Shown in pieces: positions 62,267 to 64,000 of a stretch of DNA of 64,000 nucleotides (the stretch's first letter is position 1; each line of letters opens with the position of its first letter). Position numbers and translations under genes: made by a program. The notes beneath the pieces are model-generated. The model did no database searches. It was not told the DNA's origin and worked only from the letters and a program-made list of their open reading frames with translations. This stretch comes from Bacteroidales bacterium (GTDB taxonomy: Bacteria > Bacteroidota > Bacteroidia > Bacteroidales > UBA932): contig JAFQHE010000055.1 in NCBI GenBank assembly GCA_017398125.1, positions 1 to 64,000 on the forward strand, in the 5' to 3' direction.

Positions 62267-62295
62267 AAAAAAAAGAGGCAGCCACAGCCACCTCT
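62267..62295 (-). terminator. Intrinsic terminator after fabF
   Basis: On the minus strand AGAGGTGGC-TGTG-GCTGCCTCT (9 base pairs, two G-T) followed by eight T. It lies 57 bases after the fabF stop. Confidence 0.85.
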
Positions 62296-62352
62296 AATCC
62301 ATTACTAAGAAGGGCACCCCCCTCTTGAACCGTCTGATGGCCGGAGCCACCG

Positions 62353-63606
62353 TTATTTTACCTTCTTAAAGACTAAACAAGAGTTATGTCCGCCAAAACC
62401 GAACGTATTGTTCATAGCGACATTAACCTCTCTCTCCTGTGCCTTGTTGAGAGTAAGATTCAAATTGTAATCAATGTCAGGATCAGGAGTCTCAAAATTG
62501 ATTGTTGGAGGTACAATGCTGTTGCACATTGCATCAATACATGCAAGCGACTCAATTGCTCCAGCACCACCCAACAAGTGACCGGTCATTGATTTTGTTG
62601 AACTGATATTCAACTTGTAAGCGTGTTCACCAAACAACTCCTTAATAGCCTTAAGTTCGGCTATATCGCCAAGAGGTGTAGATGTTCCATGAACATTGAT
62701 ATAATCAACATCTTCCGGTTTCATGCCGGCCTCTTGCAATGCCAATCTCATTGCCTGGATTGCACCATGTCCCTCCGGATGAGGTGCTGTAATATGATGA
62801 GCATCTGCAGTCTCACCGGAACCGGCTACTTCTGCATAGATTTTAGCGCCACGCGCAACTGCATGCTCATACTCCTCAAATACAAGAATGCCGGCACCCT
62901 CTCCCATAACAAAACCGTCACGGTTCTTGTCAAAAGGTCTGCTGGCCTTCGAGTACTCTTCATTGTTTGTAGAGAGTGCTTGCGCAGAATTGAAGCCTCC
63001 CACACTTGGAATGGTGATTCCTGCCTCAGCTCCACCAGTCACTATTACATCCGCTTTGCCCAACCTTATGAGGTCAAAAGCATTGCACATTGCATGTGAC
63101 GATGATGCACATGCCGATACGGTAGCATAGTTGGGACCCATAAAACCATACTTGATGGAGATATATCCCGCTGCCATATCAGGAATCATCTTTGGAATCA
63201 AAAATGGGTTAAAGCGAGGTACATATTTACCCTCACAATAACCCATAATCTCTTGGGTAAGAGTCTCAATGCCACCGATACCGGAGCCAATGACAACACC
63301 AACCCTGTCTTTGTCAATTTTTTCAAGATCCATTTTGGAGTCTTCAATTGCCTGATCTGCAGCCACTACTGCGAACTGGCAGAATCTGTCCAATTTTCTG
63401 GCCTCCTTGCGGTCAATGCCGCATTTTACAGGATCAAAATCTTTTACCTCACAAGCAAATTTAGTCTTAAAAAGGGATGCATCAAATCTGGTGATAGGAC
63501 CCGCTCCGCTAACTCCGTCATTAAGGTTTTTAAAATACTCCTCAACATTGTTGCCCAACGGATTAACAGTTCCTAATCCGGTTATTACAACTCTTTTTAA
63601 TTCCAT
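62353..63606 (-). CDS. fabF: Beta-ketoacyl-ACP synthase II
   Basis: A 417-residue condensing enzyme of fatty acid elongation. The Cys-His-His triad is seen in VSACASSSHAM (Cys near 165), NVHGTSTPLGD (His near 305) and MTGHLLGGAGAIES (His near 342). The start RVVITGLGTVNPLG and the end NTFGFGGHNSCLVF are typical. It follows acpP after 15 bases, the common acpP-fabF pair. Confidence 0.97.
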   Translation of the reverse strand: MELKRVVITGLGTVNPLGNNVEEYFKNLNDGVSGAGPITRFDASLFKTKFACEVKDFDPVKCGIDRKEARKLDRFCQFAVVAADQAIEDSKMDLEKIDKDRVGVVIGSGIGGIETLTQEIMGYCEGKYVPRFNPFLIPKMIPDMAAGYISIKYGFMGPNYATVSACASSSHAMCNAFDLIRLGKADVIVTGGAEAGITIPSVGGFNSAQALSTNNEEYSKASRPFDKNRDGFVMGEGAGILVFEEYEHAVARGAKIYAEVAGSGETADAHHITAPHPEGHGAIQAMRLALQEAGMKPEDVDYINVHGTSTPLGDIAELKAIKELFGEHAYKLNISSTKSMTGHLLGGAGAIESLACIDAMCNSIVPPTINFETPDPDIDYNLNLTLNKAQEREVNVAMNNTFGFGGHNSCLVFKKVK

Positions 63607-63621
63607 TTTACTTATAGATAA

Positions 63622-63858
63622 TTATTTCTGGTTAGCCTCAATATAAGAAATAGCATCGCCTACAGTAGCGATCTTCTCAGCAGCCTCATCAGGAATAGTG
63701 ATTTCGAATGCTTTCTCGAACTCCATGATTAGCTCAACTGTATCAAGAGAGTCTGCTCCCAAATCTTTTGTAAAACTTGCCTCTGGAGTAACCTCAGCTG
63801 CATCAACGCCTAGTTTGTCAACGATGATCTCTTTAACTTTTGAAGTAATATCTGCCAT
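63622..63858 (-). CDS. acpP: Acyl carrier protein
   Basis: A 78-residue acidic four-helix protein with the phosphopantetheine attachment Ser in [15 protein letters not shown]. It carries acyl chains for fatty acid synthesis, including those extended by the FabF encoded next. Length and start ([15 protein letters not shown]) are standard. Between 63859 and 63965 there is AT-rich DNA with no full promoter match. Confidence 0.97.
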   Translation of the reverse strand: MADITSKVKEIIVDKLGVDAAEVTPEASFTKDLGADSLDTVELIMEFEKAFEITIPDEAAEKIATVGDAISYIEANQK

Positions 63859-63965
63859 AATTGTAAAAATTAATTAATAAGTTTATAAATTTTAGTAATA
63901 CTATATATCCAAAATAAACGTGGCAAAGCTAATAATTTTTTTTTATAAATCAAAAAGTAGTATCA

Positions 63966-64000
63966 CTAGCGGCCTCCGCCCAGTGCACTGTACAGTGTAA
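63966..64000 (-). CDS. 3' end of an efflux outer-membrane factor (NodT/OprM type), partial
   Basis: The last ten codons on the minus strand read TLYSALGGGR followed by TAG. The ending LY-x-ALGGG is a hallmark of the C-terminus of TolC-like NodT-family outer-membrane lipoproteins of RND efflux pumps. The rest of the gene lies beyond the window, so this rests on a short but distinctive match. The overlapping palindrome CACTGTACAGTG (63986-63997) is within the coding sequence. Confidence 0.55.
   Translation of the reverse strand, partial: TLYSALGGGR

Noticed and set aside
1..64000. CRISPR arrays, insertion sequences, phage or integrase genes, tRNA or rRNA genes
   Set aside because: Both strands of the gaps between genes were read; no spaced direct repeats, transposase or integrase motifs or cloverleaf genes were seen.

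Overview
The window is chromosomal DNA from a member of the order Bacteroidales (phylum Bacteroidota). Evidence: genes of Bacteroidota-restricted families (DUF4249, DUF4493, DUF4876, DUF6850, STN-type and carboxypeptidase-regulatory-type TonB-dependent receptors); the typical gene order purH-mreB-mreC-mreD-mrdA-rodA; panC-panD followed by a flippase-like gene; and promoters of the Bacteroides form TTTG-N19-TAnnTTTG, two of them perfect. The genus cannot be fixed from the sequence alone. No tRNA, rRNA, insertion sequence, phage gene or CRISPR array was seen.

Layout. 1-2462: a leftward promoter for a gene outside the window, a BFD-type iron-sulfur protein, an LPS-kinase-like protein and an adenosine-kinase-like sugar kinase. 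2487-8848: a cell-surface set (MG2/plug-like protein, DUF4249 lipoprotein, STN TonB receptor, unknown exported protein). 8947-13740: panC, panD, a flippase-like membrane protein and a GH77 4-alpha-glucanotransferase, one leftward operon with a good promoter. 13827-16290: two exported hydrolases (C26, serine hydrolase). 16500-18029: radA.

18246-35366 is the most unusual part: five paralogous exported proteins of the gingipain (C25) cysteine-peptidase type, each with a helical HEAT-like C-terminal half instead of a type IX secretion signal. They flank a TonB receptor - DUF4876 lipoprotein - DUF6850 beta-barrel cassette. Three peptidase genes (28630-35366) lie upstream of the cassette in the same direction. 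Two more (18246-22748) form a second unit behind a terminator and a promoter. An exported S9 peptidase lies just upstream (35496-38462), and a lipoprotein-type peptide deformylase is divergent from it. I read the whole as a surface proteolysis and uptake locus, by inference.

39452-43547: DUF4493 lipoproteins and a fimbrillin-like lipoprotein. 43634-45491: a truncated-looking HTH gene and trpB, preceded by a complete ribosome-mediated trp attenuator (leader peptide with three consecutive Trp codons, antiterminator, terminator). 45627-62219: housekeeping genes prmC, ddl, PBP1A, topA with a degenerate ureohydrolase-like partner, an Lrp-type regulator, ispD, purH and the mreBCD-mrdA-rodA elongation set. 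62353-64000: fabF, acpP and the last codons of an efflux outer-membrane factor.

Two features run through the window: an over-represented octamer TCCCGACA (about 23 copies counted by eye), and low-complexity Ala/Ser/Gly/Asp-rich insertions inside otherwise conserved enzymes (LPS kinase, RadA, TrpB, PrmC).
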